A stretch of DNA of 64,000 nt from Macrothele yani (taxonomy: Eukaryota; Arthropoda; Arachnida; Araneae; Macrothelidae): assembly GCA_039090855.1 (NCBI GenBank), contig CM077024.1, positions 68,760,594-68,824,593 on the forward strand. Reading direction: 5' to 3'. The notes under the pieces were generated by a model. It did not search any database, had not been told where the DNA came from, and saw nothing but the letters and a program-made list of their open reading frames with translations. Position numbers and translations under genes: made by a program. Shown here in pieces: positions 1 through 10,630 of this stretch; the first letter of the stretch is position 1; the number at the start of each line of letters is the position of its first letter.

Positions 1-205
1 TCCTGACCTGTGGTGCACTGGTCTAAGCCCTGGCTTCCAACAGTTTGCCTGAGATGCGCCCTGGCTGGAGTCCCGGATGCTTAGTATGCTTTTCTCACGG
101 CACTGGTTCCTTCCTTTCCCTTGAACCAGAGACTGCAAATTAGGGACCAACGGTTGCTTATAGCTTATTGAATTGCGAGCGATGGTGGTTAAAGCCCTTA
201 ACTAA
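1..205 (+). mobile_element. Degenerate tRNA-derived SINE
   Basis: The stretch matches the body shared by the cleaner SINE copies at 52.1, 57.3 and 59.3 kb. It keeps a head resembling an A box near 10-30 (gtggtgcactggtctaag), a B-box-like ggctggagtcccgg near 63, the 'ttgaaccagagactgcaaattagggac' type body split by substitutions, and a 'tggttaaagccc' end. It has no long poly(A). The many differences from the other copies suggest an old insertion. It may start before the window edge. Confidence 0.6.
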
Positions 206-1061
206 AAAACTCATTTCAGTGTTATTTCCGCAATTTCAGAAGAACCGTCAATTCAGTCGCCTTATATCAAGACAATTTTAGCTTTTCCCTTAAAAAATGT
301 CTTAAAATAATGCAATTTTACCAACTTATTTCAATATCGTATGAAGGAATAAGCATACTAAATCACAGATAAGGACGCAATTGATTCAGGTATTCTAAAC
401 CTTCAAATTGCGGCACAAAGAATGCTATTTTTTTACCACAAGTATTTTCTTCCACCTTAAAAAATCTTCCTAAAATACCTTAAACACTGTTTTCTACCAG
501 AACGATGGCAGGAATTCTTAAACAACTTTGGAACTGATTTTCAGTGAGTTATAACTGATCCAAAAAAAGGAACATTTTCAGAGTTCCCATGATGGAGAGC
601 TATTTATTTAGGCGTATAATAATACGGCCAAAGAGAAATGCAAATTTCGTAAACTTAAGAAGGCAATCGAACAGGTAAAAATTAGGAACAATCTGGTAGT
701 GGCATGAGAATAGGAAAGAAATTTCGTTACACTTAGCATAAAGAAGAAGTCAGAAGGGCCACAGTTCTTCCAAATATTTTTTTTCTAAAAGCGGAAAGAA
801 ATCATACGGTAAAAAAATTTGGTGTCTTCCCAGAACCCGAGGTCTTTTATAAAGAAAAATGACAGACAGAAATATCTCTTGAACAGCAGCGACTTCTCCT
901 TGTAGGACGCAAAGATCGTCCTACAGTTTAATTTTAGGTAATCACACTGATAATGAAATATTTGAAAAAACTCATTTTAATGTGAAAGAAGAAACGAAAA
1001 TGAGGCACAGCGGCAGCGGGATCATCCTCGAGGAGTTTTTGTGCTTACAAAACGTAGCCCT
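206..1061. other. No recognised feature
   Basis: AT-rich sequence with no coding signal, terminal repeat or RNA gene that I can recognise. Confidence 0.5.
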
Positions 1062-1209
1062 GATGGTTGTCTGTGGAAGTCATGCACAGAGACAAACATT
1101 TTATAAACCGTCTTCGTCCGTTGAGTGCACAGATGGTTGTCTGTGGAAGTCATGAACAGAGACAAACTTTTTGTAAACCGTCTTCGTCCGTTGAGTGCAC
1201 AGATGGTTG
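1062..1209. repeat. 70-bp tandem duplication, 2.1 copies
   Basis: The unit beginning gatggttgtctgtggaagtc starts at 1062 and again at 1132, and the first eight bases recur at 1202, so the period is 70 bp. The two copies differ at a handful of bases. The short open frames running across it on both strands reflect the repetition and carry no recognised domain. Confidence 0.85.
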
Positions 1210-3029
1210 GGACGAGGGTATACAGGAATGGTCACAGAACTGAACGACGTGCTGAGGACGTCTCGAATCATCCTACAAGTTGCTGGTTCACGTCGCTTAC
1301 TTTCGTTCTGACATTCGATGGCACCTCTCCTGAAACACACATTAGCTGAAGTCGCGTGACGCCAAAACGTAGCTCAAGTGAGAGCGCTCTGTAAGGAAAA
1401 GGAAATGTTTGTGTCCAGCTAGGATTTTCGAAGTTTCAGCGCGTGTTTGATTTTGTATTTTAATTTACTATTCATTGTATTTACTGTTGTGCTCTGGTAA
1501 AGAAAGGATATTTTTTGCATTAAAACGTATCAAGATCGACAGTCGAAATTCAACAGCTGAAGGTCGTCCCAATGGATGCTTCAATATCAACAGGGAGCAT
1601 TCTTCAAGGAGCTCAAAAATTGCCACAACTTTCAAGATGCAGTCATCCATGTCTTTGCCTCTAAGACGGACAGAAGAATTAATCTCAAGAACAAATAACG
1701 ACCGTCAGGAAAGTACATTATTATTTCGTTTTATTGTTGTCATTTACTTTATTTTATTGTTTCGTTTCTATGCGTTTAGATTTCTGATATACAGTATTTA
1801 TTTATTCCTAGACCTCCAGTCCCTTTACATGCTGCACACCATAAAAATCAGGAGTCGCCTCTGCTCTTGAATTCAAGAATTTGGAGCTATAGTATCATGA
1901 CAGCTGTGGCTATACGTTCACAAAACCACAATATTTGTACGAATAGATAGACACACAAAAAATAATATGGGCTGAGTAGCGCATCACACGTCTTTAAAAA
2001 CATGACATGATCACGTAATCTTTAGTTGCGAGAAAGGCAGGCTTTGACCTTCTGTATTTAAATGCCTGCCAGATTCTCTAAATGATGGGAGATATTCCCC
2101 AAAAATACCAGAGGGGATTAAACGTGATTTCATTGCAAATTGCTTATAAAAATTACTCCAAATTAAAGGAAAAATTTCTTAAGAAATCACAGGAGGAATC
2201 TCCTCAGTTCAGACCCACGTCATGCCAACATTGTGCCTTTGTTTCAACAGGTTGCCAGAATGCGTTTGCACATGTATTAAAGTTGCAGTTGTTCATATCT
2301 CTTTGGAAATATACTCTAACCTGCAGCTGTAACATCATGATAAAGGAATACATGTAGTTCAGCATTAGGGAGAACTAATGAGCCTGCGTGGATGTGATGA
2401 GAAAAACAAGGAGACAACGGAAGATGTAAAGAACCCAGCGAGGTAGATTTTAGATGGAAAGATGGTTTTTGTTCATGTAATGGAACACAGCAGGCAGATT
2501 ACTACTGAGAGCTGTGTTTGAGAAAAGTACGGTACTGTTGCGGAAATTCGAAGCTGATAGAAATCTATTAAAAGGTTTCAAGAGCAGCATTCGAAGTTAA
2601 ATAAATCTTGCTCATTTCTAATTACTAGTTGCAAACATTTCTCTCATTACCATGTGGAAAAACAACAATGAGGACTTAAATACGTTGCCAGAGTATCTGA
2701 GCGACAACTTTATTTACAATTTGAATGGCCACTTTGAGGAATTTATTATAATTAAGGCAACCCAGTTTGTGCAAATAAAATCTAGAAATTATGCGTTTTA
2801 AATCCAAAAATTGTGCAAATTGTGCATTTTGCGTTTAAATACACGTAAATTTAGTAGAAAACTCCTGCTGCACTTGGTAGACTTATTATGTTTCTTGTTT
2901 ATGTGAGAAAAAGGTAAAATTTGGATAATAAATTTTGAAAATGCCTTTAATTAATGCCTAGGCTTTAATGTATACCGTATTTAAACAATTGTCTGTGTTA
3001 AAAATCAAATATTACGGGATTAGTTCACC
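1210..3029. other. No recognised feature
   Basis: Short open frames of 60-131 codons occur (for example 1475-1870), but they have low-complexity, AT-driven composition and no domain I recognise. The right end, near 2.9-3.03 kb, may be 3' flank or tail of the hAT element. Confidence 0.45.
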
Positions 3030-3503
3030 ATTTATTCAGGATCTGAATCCCGAGCAGAAATATATTCAAGTTCTGATTCCAACTCTTTAGCTGCTCCGTT
3101 AAATGCCACTCGAAGATAGGCCTCCAGGTTCGCTTCGGTAAATCCGGATCTATCCGCAGATAGTATTTTTGTGTGGTAGAAGAAGCTTCTTTCAACGTCA
3201 GCAGTGTTTGCTACGACAGAAAGCGCCTTAAGTGCTGCATCACTTAACAGGGTGCAGTCCCCGCTCATCTTTCTCTAGAAATACACCTGATCTACCTCTT
3301 TCGTCAACTTGCCTCCCTCCAGTGTCGCAGCATAGAGTGAGAACTCTCGGGCTGGTATAACTTCTAGCGTAAATCGTTGCAGTTCCGGGTGCAGAGACAG
3401 TCCCACATCTTCTGGACAACACTTGCGAGGATAAAAAAATTGTACTTCTTACCAGTATTGAGCACTAGGGTGCCTGACGTCTAGGTCGGCCTGCAGCTTG
3501 GAG
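3030..3503 (-). pseudogene. hAT transposase, C-terminal part (split by LTR element)
   Basis: Read on the minus strand, this continues the hAT transposase whose N-terminal part lies at 11684-12880. The piece next to the LTR element encodes a CSKLQADLDVRHPSAQYW-like stretch. It runs through frame changes and a stop into the hAT dimerisation signature NTADVERSFFYHTKILSADR with following FTEANLEAYLRV. This is the usual C-terminal 'NADVERSFS' motif of hAT transposases, including the subgroup related to vertebrate CGGBP1-like proteins. A stop and at least one frame change make it a pseudogene. The reading across the retrotransposon is continuous in sense and topic, which fits one hAT copy cut in two by the later insertion. 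Confidence 0.75.
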
Positions 3504-3508
3504 CACGG
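3504..3508. repeat. Target-site duplication, left copy (cacgg)
   Basis: The five bases cacgg directly precede the 5' LTR and recur directly after the 3' LTR at 11679-11683. Five-bp duplications are usual for Ty3/gypsy integrases. Confidence 0.85.
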
Positions 3509-4128
3509 TGTGATGATGTGAAAACCATTAGGAAAAAAAAGAATTGAAAAAAATGCCAGCGTCGCACAGAAATATAGGAACTGCTGAATGTAAAAAAAAA
3601 AAAGGTAAACGTGGGAAAAATCAGAAATGGGCAAGGGAACGCCATTTTTGAAGTGAAAAGCGAGGAAGGGAGAATGACATCCATCTTGGTGTCCAGTTCA
3701 CAAGGTCACAACAAGCCCATGAATTCTCGGAACTGGGAGCATGGAATTCTTAGAAGAGCAGCCATCCAGCGGATGTAAACCGTGGGAAGCAGGACGCGGA
3801 GAGTGAAAGATGCCCAGCTAGGGGGGGGTCGAATGCGTTCTTGTGATTGGCTAAGCGCTCGCTGGGGCTCAGAAAAGTTTGGGGAGAACTCAGGAAGTTA
3901 GTTTTTTTGGCGCTCTCTTCTCGTCTAGTTTTCACCAGAGCAGGACGTCAGGTCATCGCGTGGGATGATTTTGCCGTAAGAACAGCGCTCGGCTGCGGTC
4001 GAGTTAGCTAGGTATAGATATCAATTAACTGCGGTTAAGTACAATCTATATTTGTTCCAAGGGATCAGGCCGAGGTCTAGATCCATTATATCTGAGATCG
4101 AGTTATCTCATATCTTGTATCAAAAGTG

Positions 4129-4136
4129 CATAAAAG
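4129..4136 (+). promoter_or_regulatory. TATA-like element in 5' LTR
   Basis: cataaaag lies about 180 bp upstream of the AATAAA in the same LTR and is copied at 11254-11261 in the 3' LTR. Position and sequence suit a core promoter that drives the genomic RNA. This is inference; no transcript was seen. Confidence 0.45.
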
Positions 4137-4311
4137 CAGAGTGCTGCTGTGTAACTTATGAATGTATCAATCAAGTACCCAAGAGGAACTGAACGGTGCT
4201 AACCAGGAAGCACCATAATTCTGTGGTACTCAGCTCAAGTTCCATTGTCATCTGAAATTATTCTGTATGCAAGGTGTCAAACCAACCTTAATCCTACCTT
4301 AAGTGGTGGAG

Positions 4312-4317
4312 AATAAA
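4312..4317 (+). terminator. Polyadenylation signal AATAAA in 5' LTR
   Basis: Canonical AATAAA downstream of the TATA-like box. The functional copy for the element's own transcript would be the equivalent at 11437-11442 in the 3' LTR. Confidence 0.5.
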
Positions 4318-4456
4318 TTTGTTAGTTATTTATCTTCGGCTCATTTCTACACCAGCTTGGAAATCTTCAAACACGCCTCTGTCTCAAACAAAGTGATCTC
4401 CATAAGGCGTCTAGACCTTACCCCAATCTAGACTGGTGGCAGCAAGAAAAAAACAA

Positions 4457-4462
4457 GTAAGT
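4457..4462 (+). other. Candidate 5' splice donor near the end of the LTR
   Basis: caaGTAAGTgc is a strong match to a splice donor. It lies just inside the LTR, upstream of the primer binding site, where several retroelements splice their leader. No acceptor was identified with confidence; a spliced leader would bypass part of the 1 kb leader. Confidence 0.25.
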
Positions 4463-4555
4463 GCAGCTGATGGTAAGAAATAGAAAATATATACAAAAAC
4501 GAATAAGACTAAATAAACAACGACATTCAGATCATGACAGATAGACTATGACAGA

Positions 4556-4573
4556 TGGTCGCAGCGGTTGGGA
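4556..4573 (+). other. Primer binding site (tRNA primer not assigned)
   Basis: TGGTCGCAGCGGTTGGGA starts two bases after the 5' LTR. The leading TGG pairs with a tRNA 3' CCA, and the rest would pair with an acceptor/T-arm ending in ...CCGCTGCGACCA. I could not match it to a specific tRNA from memory. Confidence 0.65.
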
Positions 4574-5587
4574 TCGTTCAGAAGATTTACAAGCATCGAA
4601 AGAGCGGAAGTAGAATAAAAAAAAAGGAGCTGAATTACAGAAAGAAAATAACTTTTGCTTGAAGCATAGCGCAGCGTTAGAGATCGAAAACAGAAAAGTT
4701 CCCATTATAGAAAACGCCGCGGAGAAGGCTTTCGTACGATTCACGGACAACTGCGGAGCGAAAACCGGAAGTCGCGTAAGCAACAGACACGCCGAGTGGA
4801 ACATCGCCACAGGTCAGAGGTCGTCCGTTACCAAGGAAACAGCAACGGCCCGCGAGCCTCAAGTGTGGAGAGGTGACGTTCCCTCCGTACTGAAACCCCT
4901 TGAAGCCAGAGAGAGTTCCCATCGCCGAAAGAAGTGAGTGAGTGTACATAGGTGATAGTGCAGTGCTATCATCAAGTGGAAAAAGTAAGCATCGCCCCCA
5001 AGTTGTTAATTACTTAAGCAGGTGAGAAGTGAAAAACAATAAAGCGTGGTGCAGCGTAAATTACACGTAAGGAGGAAATTACCTCCTCAAAAAAATCTGG
5101 CAGCGCCATACAAGGACTGCAGGTACCGTAATTTTGGAAAATATTATTAACTCTTAAGACTGAGCACAAAATACGCCCAGAGACATGTACACTGCATGAA
5201 TAAAAAACATTATTGCAACACTTAACAAAACAAAAACAGAAAACAAGCTTTAAGTAAGAGAATTCAGTGTATTGTAGTATGTTAAGGTGTGAAGCAAGTG
5301 ATAGTATTTGCTAAAAAAAAAAAAAAAAAAAAGCTTAAAGTATATGTAATGATAGTTTTTGGAGTGGAAGGTTTTCAAAAGTGTATGTAATGATAGTTTT
5401 TGGAGTGGAAGGTTTTTAAAAGTGTATGTAATGATAGTTTTTGGAGTGGAAGATTATCAAAAGTGTATGTAATGATAGTTTTTGGAATGGAAGATTATCA
5501 AGAATGTATATAAGAATAGTTTTTGGAATGGAAGCTTAATGTGAAATATAAAATCAAACTCTTAAAATTCTAAGAAGTTTAAGCAAA
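4574..5587 (+). other. Leader of the LTR element
   Basis: A long untranslated leader before gag. An open frame at 4659-4937 (92 codons) has no recognised domain and is probably chance. The 3' end holds an A18-type run (5312-5330) followed by the 42-bp tandem repeats. Confidence 0.6.
5340..5535 (+). repeat. ~42-bp tandem repeat in the retroelement leader, 5 copies
   Basis: Units of the type gtatgtaatgatagtttttgg + agtggaaggtttt are repeated five times just ahead of the gag start, with the last units more diverged (agaatagttttt, aatggaagctt). The array ends about 50 bp before the gag ATG. Confidence 0.9.
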
Positions 5588-8500
5588 ATGGGAGATAGCT
5601 ACGCGAGTTTTTCAGTTAAAGATCTTAGGCAAGAGTGCCAATTAAGAGGGATAAATGCTAAGAGAAAAACTAGACAAGAATTAATAATGGATTTAAGAGA
5701 AGCAGATAGGCAGGTAGAACTGAACTCGAGAGAAAGGGTAAGAGAGGGAAATAGAGAAGAGATCGCCGATAGTAATACTGATAGTGGGATTAATGGGGCC
5801 GAGAGGAATTATCAGCTGGAATTAAAACGATTAGAGCTGGAATCTAAGAAACAAGATGTCGAAAGATTAAGATTGCAAATAACACTAAGAGAATTGGAAG
5901 GAGTAACAGAAGCCAGTGGGTATGATAATAATTCTCAGCGACCTTTACATAGCTATGGGGATATTATCAGAAAATTCTCAGAAACATCAGATGAGATGGA
6001 TAGCTATTTAACGGAATTTATTAAAATCAGTACACCTCTAGGAATTCCACGTTCCAAGTGGGCAGCACTTTTAATCCCTAGGTTATCTGCACGAGGGGCC
6101 AGTGTCATTCATTCCATGGCAGAAGATGAAGTCCAGAATTTTGATAGGCTACAGGAAAATCTATTAAAAGAGTATAGGATCACTCCAGAGAAATATAGAG
6201 TCATGTTTAGAAATTTCAACAAAGGAAAAAATCAAACATATCATCAGTATGGTGTACGATTGACAGAGTTATTAGATAAATGGTTAATTGGAGCTCAAGT
6301 TGAGAATAGTTTTGAAAAATTAAAGAGTGTACTATTGCTAGAACAGTTATATTCTATGGTAAACGAATCTGTAAAAATTTACATTAAAGATAATGAACCT
6401 GAAACGTTTGAGGAAGCAATCAAATTAGCTGACAGGTATGTTGAGGCTAGAGAAAGGCAGTATGTACAGGGTAGTCAAAAATATCAACCAGGTAAAGGAT
6501 ATTTTAGTCAGGAGAAAAGACAACAGGTTAAAGAGGGAAAGCAAGTTCAAAATTCAACTGATGCATCAGGAATGGGTTCAAAAATTAGATGCTACATATG
6601 TGGAAAAACTGGTCACAAGTCATTTGCATGTAGAGGAAGTAGAGATAAGGTAGCAACAAGTAAACCGCAGGTTGACAGTAGTGTAAAGGATAAAGCGGGA
6701 ACTAGTAAACAGAATTTCCAGTCATTAAGAGAAATATCTCCATCCATGTTGTGTTCAACCACAAAATCCGTTTGGGCAACACCAGAATCTAGCTTTGGCC
6801 CTTATTTAGGACAAGCGAAGTTGAACGGAGAGACACTTTGCACTTTGCGTGACACAGGGTCGTGCATTTCTCTTATTAAAAGCAGTAACGTCCCTCCAGG
6901 AACACAAACAGGTAAGAAAGTCACAGTTTACCCCGTGACTGGTAACAAACAAGAGTTGGACATAGCCGAGGTAACTGTAGAAGTTAATGATAGGATGAAG
7001 ACACACGAGTTTGCAGTAGTGTCAGATATCCCGTGGGATATAATCCTCGGAAACGATTGGGAGGTACCCTCAGAAAACCCAAGTAGTGAAGTGAATAGGG
7101 ATAAAGAGGAGGAAAAGAAAAGTCAGGAACCATTGGAAGTAGAGAGAGACATAAATCAAGTTACTGAACAAGATGTAGGAAGTATAGAAGGAAATAGTAA
7201 CCCACAGAGTGAACAAAGTACAGATAGCACTCATAAGAAAGAGTGTGGGGTGTTAACTAGGGGAATGTTAAGAGCTCAAGAGGAAGAAAAACCTAAAAAG
7301 AGTAAAGTCGAGAAACATCAGGTTCAAGAAGTAGGTAGTGCAAGTTCATGTCAACAAATGGGTGAAGATAGTGAAAGCGAGCAAGAGGTTGGAGATAGTG
7401 ACATGGATAGGGTAGTGGAGAGTGACGAGAATTTATCTCAGATGTTTACATCTGAAGAATTCAGTAAAGCGCAGAAAACTGATGTAAGTTTGGAAAATGT
7501 TTGGAAAAAATTGGAGGTCGCTATTCCTGATGAAAGTGCTACATCACATTTCATTTTGGAGGAAGAGATATTAAAAAGGGTGTTCCAGGGAAAAGGCAAA
7601 CAAGATGCTATAGTTCAGTTGGTAGCCCCAAAAGCATGTAGGAAAAGAATTTTAGAGATAGCACATGACCTACCAATATCTGGTCATTTGGGAATCAAAA
7701 AAACTACCGACAGAGTACTAAAGAATTTTTATTGGCCAGGAATGTACAAAGACATAGCCGAGTATGTGAATTCTTGTCCGCAGTGCCAGTTGGTAAAGAA
7801 AAGGGGAGATCATGCACCAAGCAAACTCCACCCTTTGCCTATTATTGAGGAGCCTTTTACTCGAGTGTCAGTGGATCTAGTTGGACCTCTGAATGTTAGT
7901 AATTCAGGCATGAAATATGCAGTGGTCATGGTTGATCATGCCAGCAGATACCCTGACGCAAGAGCTTTGGAAACAATTGAGGCTGAGGAAGTGGTAACTG
8001 CATTGATCGACATGTTTTCCCGTGTCGGTTTTCCAAAGGAAATTCTTTCAGACCAAGGAAAGCAATTTACTTGTAAGTTGACCCAGGAATTATGGGCGCA
8101 ATTAGGTGTTAAACCCTTATTTTCTAGCGTGTATCACCCTCAGTGCAACGGTCTGGTGGAGAAATATATAGGAACCCTGAAATCTTTACTCAAAAGAGTG
8201 AGTCAGGATAGTCCCGATGATTGGGATAAGATGTTGCCATTCATCTTATTTGGATGTAGAGAGGTACCCCAGGCGAGCACAGGACTCTCGCCGTTTGAGT
8301 TAATTTTTGGACATAATGTCAGAGGACCACTTGATTTGTTAAGGGGACAGATTGAAAGATCAGAAGAAGAGAAATTAGACCTATTAGAATATGTAAACAG
8401 AGTGAATCAAAATTTGGAAAAAGGGCTGACATTGGCACAGAAAAATTTAGAAAATGCTCAAATCAAGCAAGCAAAGTGGTATAATAAGAAGGCACGAGTG

Positions 8501-10197
8501 AGAGTGTTGTGTGAGGGAGAAGAAGTTTTAGTGCTCACTCCGAATAGAAAGAGGGCTATGGAAGTGGAATGGGAAGGACCATTCAAGGTACTTCGCCGAA
8601 AGGCTGAGAATACGTATGTCATCAATGTAGGTGAAGACGAGCCGTGCCCTCGGACATATCACATTAATATGTTAAAGAAGTACAATCGGAGGAGTGAAGG
8701 TATCAGCACAGTATGCTATGGAGACGACAGTGTAGAGGAGGAGAGTGGATCAGATTTGCCAGCCCTACCCAACAGAGATGAAGGTGAGAAAATGGATGAG
8801 CTTAACATTGGAGAGAATCTCTCTCAAGCTCAGCTAGCAGATTTAGTAGCGATGCTACAAAAGTATCAAAGTATCTTGACGGAGATACCAGGGAGAACAA
8901 ATGTGGTTACACATGACATCGAATTGATGGATAAGACCCCTGTAAAGTGTAAGCCATATAGGGTGAGCAAAGAGAAGAAAGAGATCATTGACAGAGAAAT
9001 TGACACAATGTTGGAGATGGGAATCATTCAAGAGAGTAAGAGCCCTTATGCTGCACCGGTAGTGCTAGTACCCAAGAAAGACGGGAGCATGAGATTTTGT
9101 GTGAATTACAAAAAGCTCAACTCGATTACAAAGGGGGATGCTTTTCCAACACCGAACATAGATGAGTTGGTGAGTGGTTTGCACACGTGCAACTACTTGA
9201 CTAAGTTGGATATGACCAAAGGTTACTGGCAGGTTAGCTTGACAGAACGAGCGAAAGAACGAAGTGCTTTTACCACAACGGATAAACTGTACCAGTTTGT
9301 TGTGATGCCTTTTGGTCTAAAGAACAGCCCTCCGACCTATCTCAGATTAATGTCAAAGGTGTTGAAAGGGACAGAAGACTATGCCAAGTGTTATGTTGAC
9401 GACATAGTTATCTACAGCAGAACTTGGGACCAACACTTACACCATATAGAGTCAGTGTTGGGTAAAATAAAAGACGCAGGACTAACAGTGAACCCGAGGA
9501 AAAGTGAATTTGGTAACGCAAGTATAAATTACTTGGGATTTCACGTAGGACCTGACGGGATAACACCAGAAGAGGCACGAGTTCACAAAATTTGTACGTG
9601 GCCTCGCCCAATCACCAAAAGAGATGTCAGAGCATTTTTAGGCATTACTGGATATTACCGGAAATTCATTCAGCAATATGCAGACATTTCCAGTGCTTTG
9701 GCAGAGACGCTGAAAAAAGAAATCCAGACAAAATTGAGTGGAATGAGGAGTGTGAGAAGGCGTTCTCAACTCTGAAGTTTATGTTAACAGAGGGCGGTGT
9801 GCTCAAATGTTTTGATCCTTCCAAGGATACATTTGTGCAAACTGATGCCAGTGGAATTGGATTAGGAGCAGTATTGAGTCAAAGAGACCAAAATGGAGAA
9901 GAACATCCAGTGGCATACTTAAGCAGAAAGCTTACAGAAACAGAAAAAAGATACTCAACTATAGAAAAGGAAACTTTAGCTGTAGTTTGGGCAATTCAGA
10001 AGTTAAAGCCATATTTGGACTCTCGATCTTTTGTAGTAGTGAGTGATCACAACCCATTAGTTTGGCTAGATCACGTAAAAGATAGGAATATGAAACTGAT
10101 GAGATGGTCTTTGTATTTACAAGAATACAATTTCAAGGTACAATACAAACCAGGAGCGAAGCATGGGAATGCTGACGGGTTATCAAGACGAGTGTAA
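5588..10197 (+). pseudogene. gag-pol: gag-pol polyprotein, Gmr1-like (one frame break)
   Basis: The frame opens at ATG 5588 and runs 1395 codons to a stop at 9773-9775. RNase H continues in a neighbouring frame to 10197. Domains in order are: a SAP-like N-terminus (about residues 8-40), a charged coiled-coil segment (75-105), a capsid-type gag region (about 120-290), and a CCHC zinc knuckle C335/C338/H343/C348. Protease follows with D422-T-G and a later ILGNDW motif. Integrase has an HHCC finger (H693, H700, C730, C733), a catalytic core D763, D822, E858 (D,D-35-E) and a GPF motif near 998. Reverse transcriptase has D1208 and Y1269-V-D-D. RNase H shows TDASG, EKET and SDHNP acidic residues (9844 to about 10045). 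The break lies in a six-A run at 9713-9718 between the RT connection and RNase H and reads as a one-base loss; it is a lesion or an assembly error. There is no chromodomain and no env. Confidence 0.93.
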
Positions 10198-10618
10198 ATA
10201 GTGGATAGCCGTAGTAATAGCGTGTAGTGGTTAGTGTCTGTAATCATGTAAACATTAGTGTTAGTGTAATGTACGTATTATGTAATCATTAGTGTAGGGT
10301 AATGTACATAATATATAATCAGTGGTATTAGTGTTAGTACAATGTGGTAGTGTGTAGTAATTGTAGGTATTAGTATCAGTGTGAATTAGTGTTAGTGAAT
10401 GGTGTCGAATATCATCATTTGTACATACTTGAGAGCTTGGCTGAACCATAATAGAATTAATGGTGTAAACGTGTAGCTCAGAGTCAGTAACAGAAGGTAG
10501 CAGTTAACGTTGTTACATGAAAGGCAGTCCAGAACAGTTAGTGCTGGATACAGCAAGACAGCTCAAGTGACTGGTTTCTTGTCAGGTGGCACTTGAAAAG
10601 AAACAGTCGTAAAAACTT
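10198..10618 (+). other. 3' noncoding region of the LTR element, GTTAGTG-rich
   Basis: After the RNase H stop, about 250 bp consist of loosely repeated gtgttagtg / gtagtgtgtagt / aatgtacata motifs. The segment is strongly strand-asymmetric (G and T on the plus strand). No envelope-like open frame is present. Confidence 0.7.
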
Positions 10619-10629
10619 GGGAGGGAGGA
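10619..10629 (+). other. Polypurine tract
   Basis: gggagggagga sits one base before the TG that opens the 3' LTR, the expected site for plus-strand DNA priming. Confidence 0.8.
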
Positions 10630-10630
10630 C

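Larger units (their letters stand above)
3509..4553 (+). repeat. 5' LTR of Gmr1-like element
   Basis: 1045 bp, starting TG and ending CA. It carries a TATA-like cataaaag (4129-4136) and an AATAAA (4312-4317), which fit a U3-R-U5 layout. A G-run of eight near 3821-3828 is eleven in the other LTR. Base differences from the 3' LTR are an aacagcg/aacaacg change near 3984 and a gagtta/gagtaa change near 4113, plus homopolymer length differences and one extra G after gaatgt. Confidence 0.93.

Noticed and set aside
1475..1870. 131-codon open frame as a host gene
   Set aside because: Composition becomes a Phe/Ile/Tyr-rich string from AT-rich DNA; no recognised domain or splice context.
3481..3935. 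Short minus-strand open frames near 3.5-3.9 kb and again at 10.5-11.06 kb
   Set aside because: They are mirror copies within the two LTRs (one partly joins hAT sequence to LTR sequence) and have no recognised domain.
9713..9718. Programmed ribosomal frameshift between RT and RNase H
   Set aside because: The A-run does not give a proper slippery heptamer in the zero frame, and the site falls inside pol between RT and RNase H, where frameshifting is not expected. A one-base loss or sequencing error fits better.
10198..10630. Possible envelope gene after pol
   Set aside because: Only a GT-rich repeat tract with no open frame, signal peptide or membrane segment.
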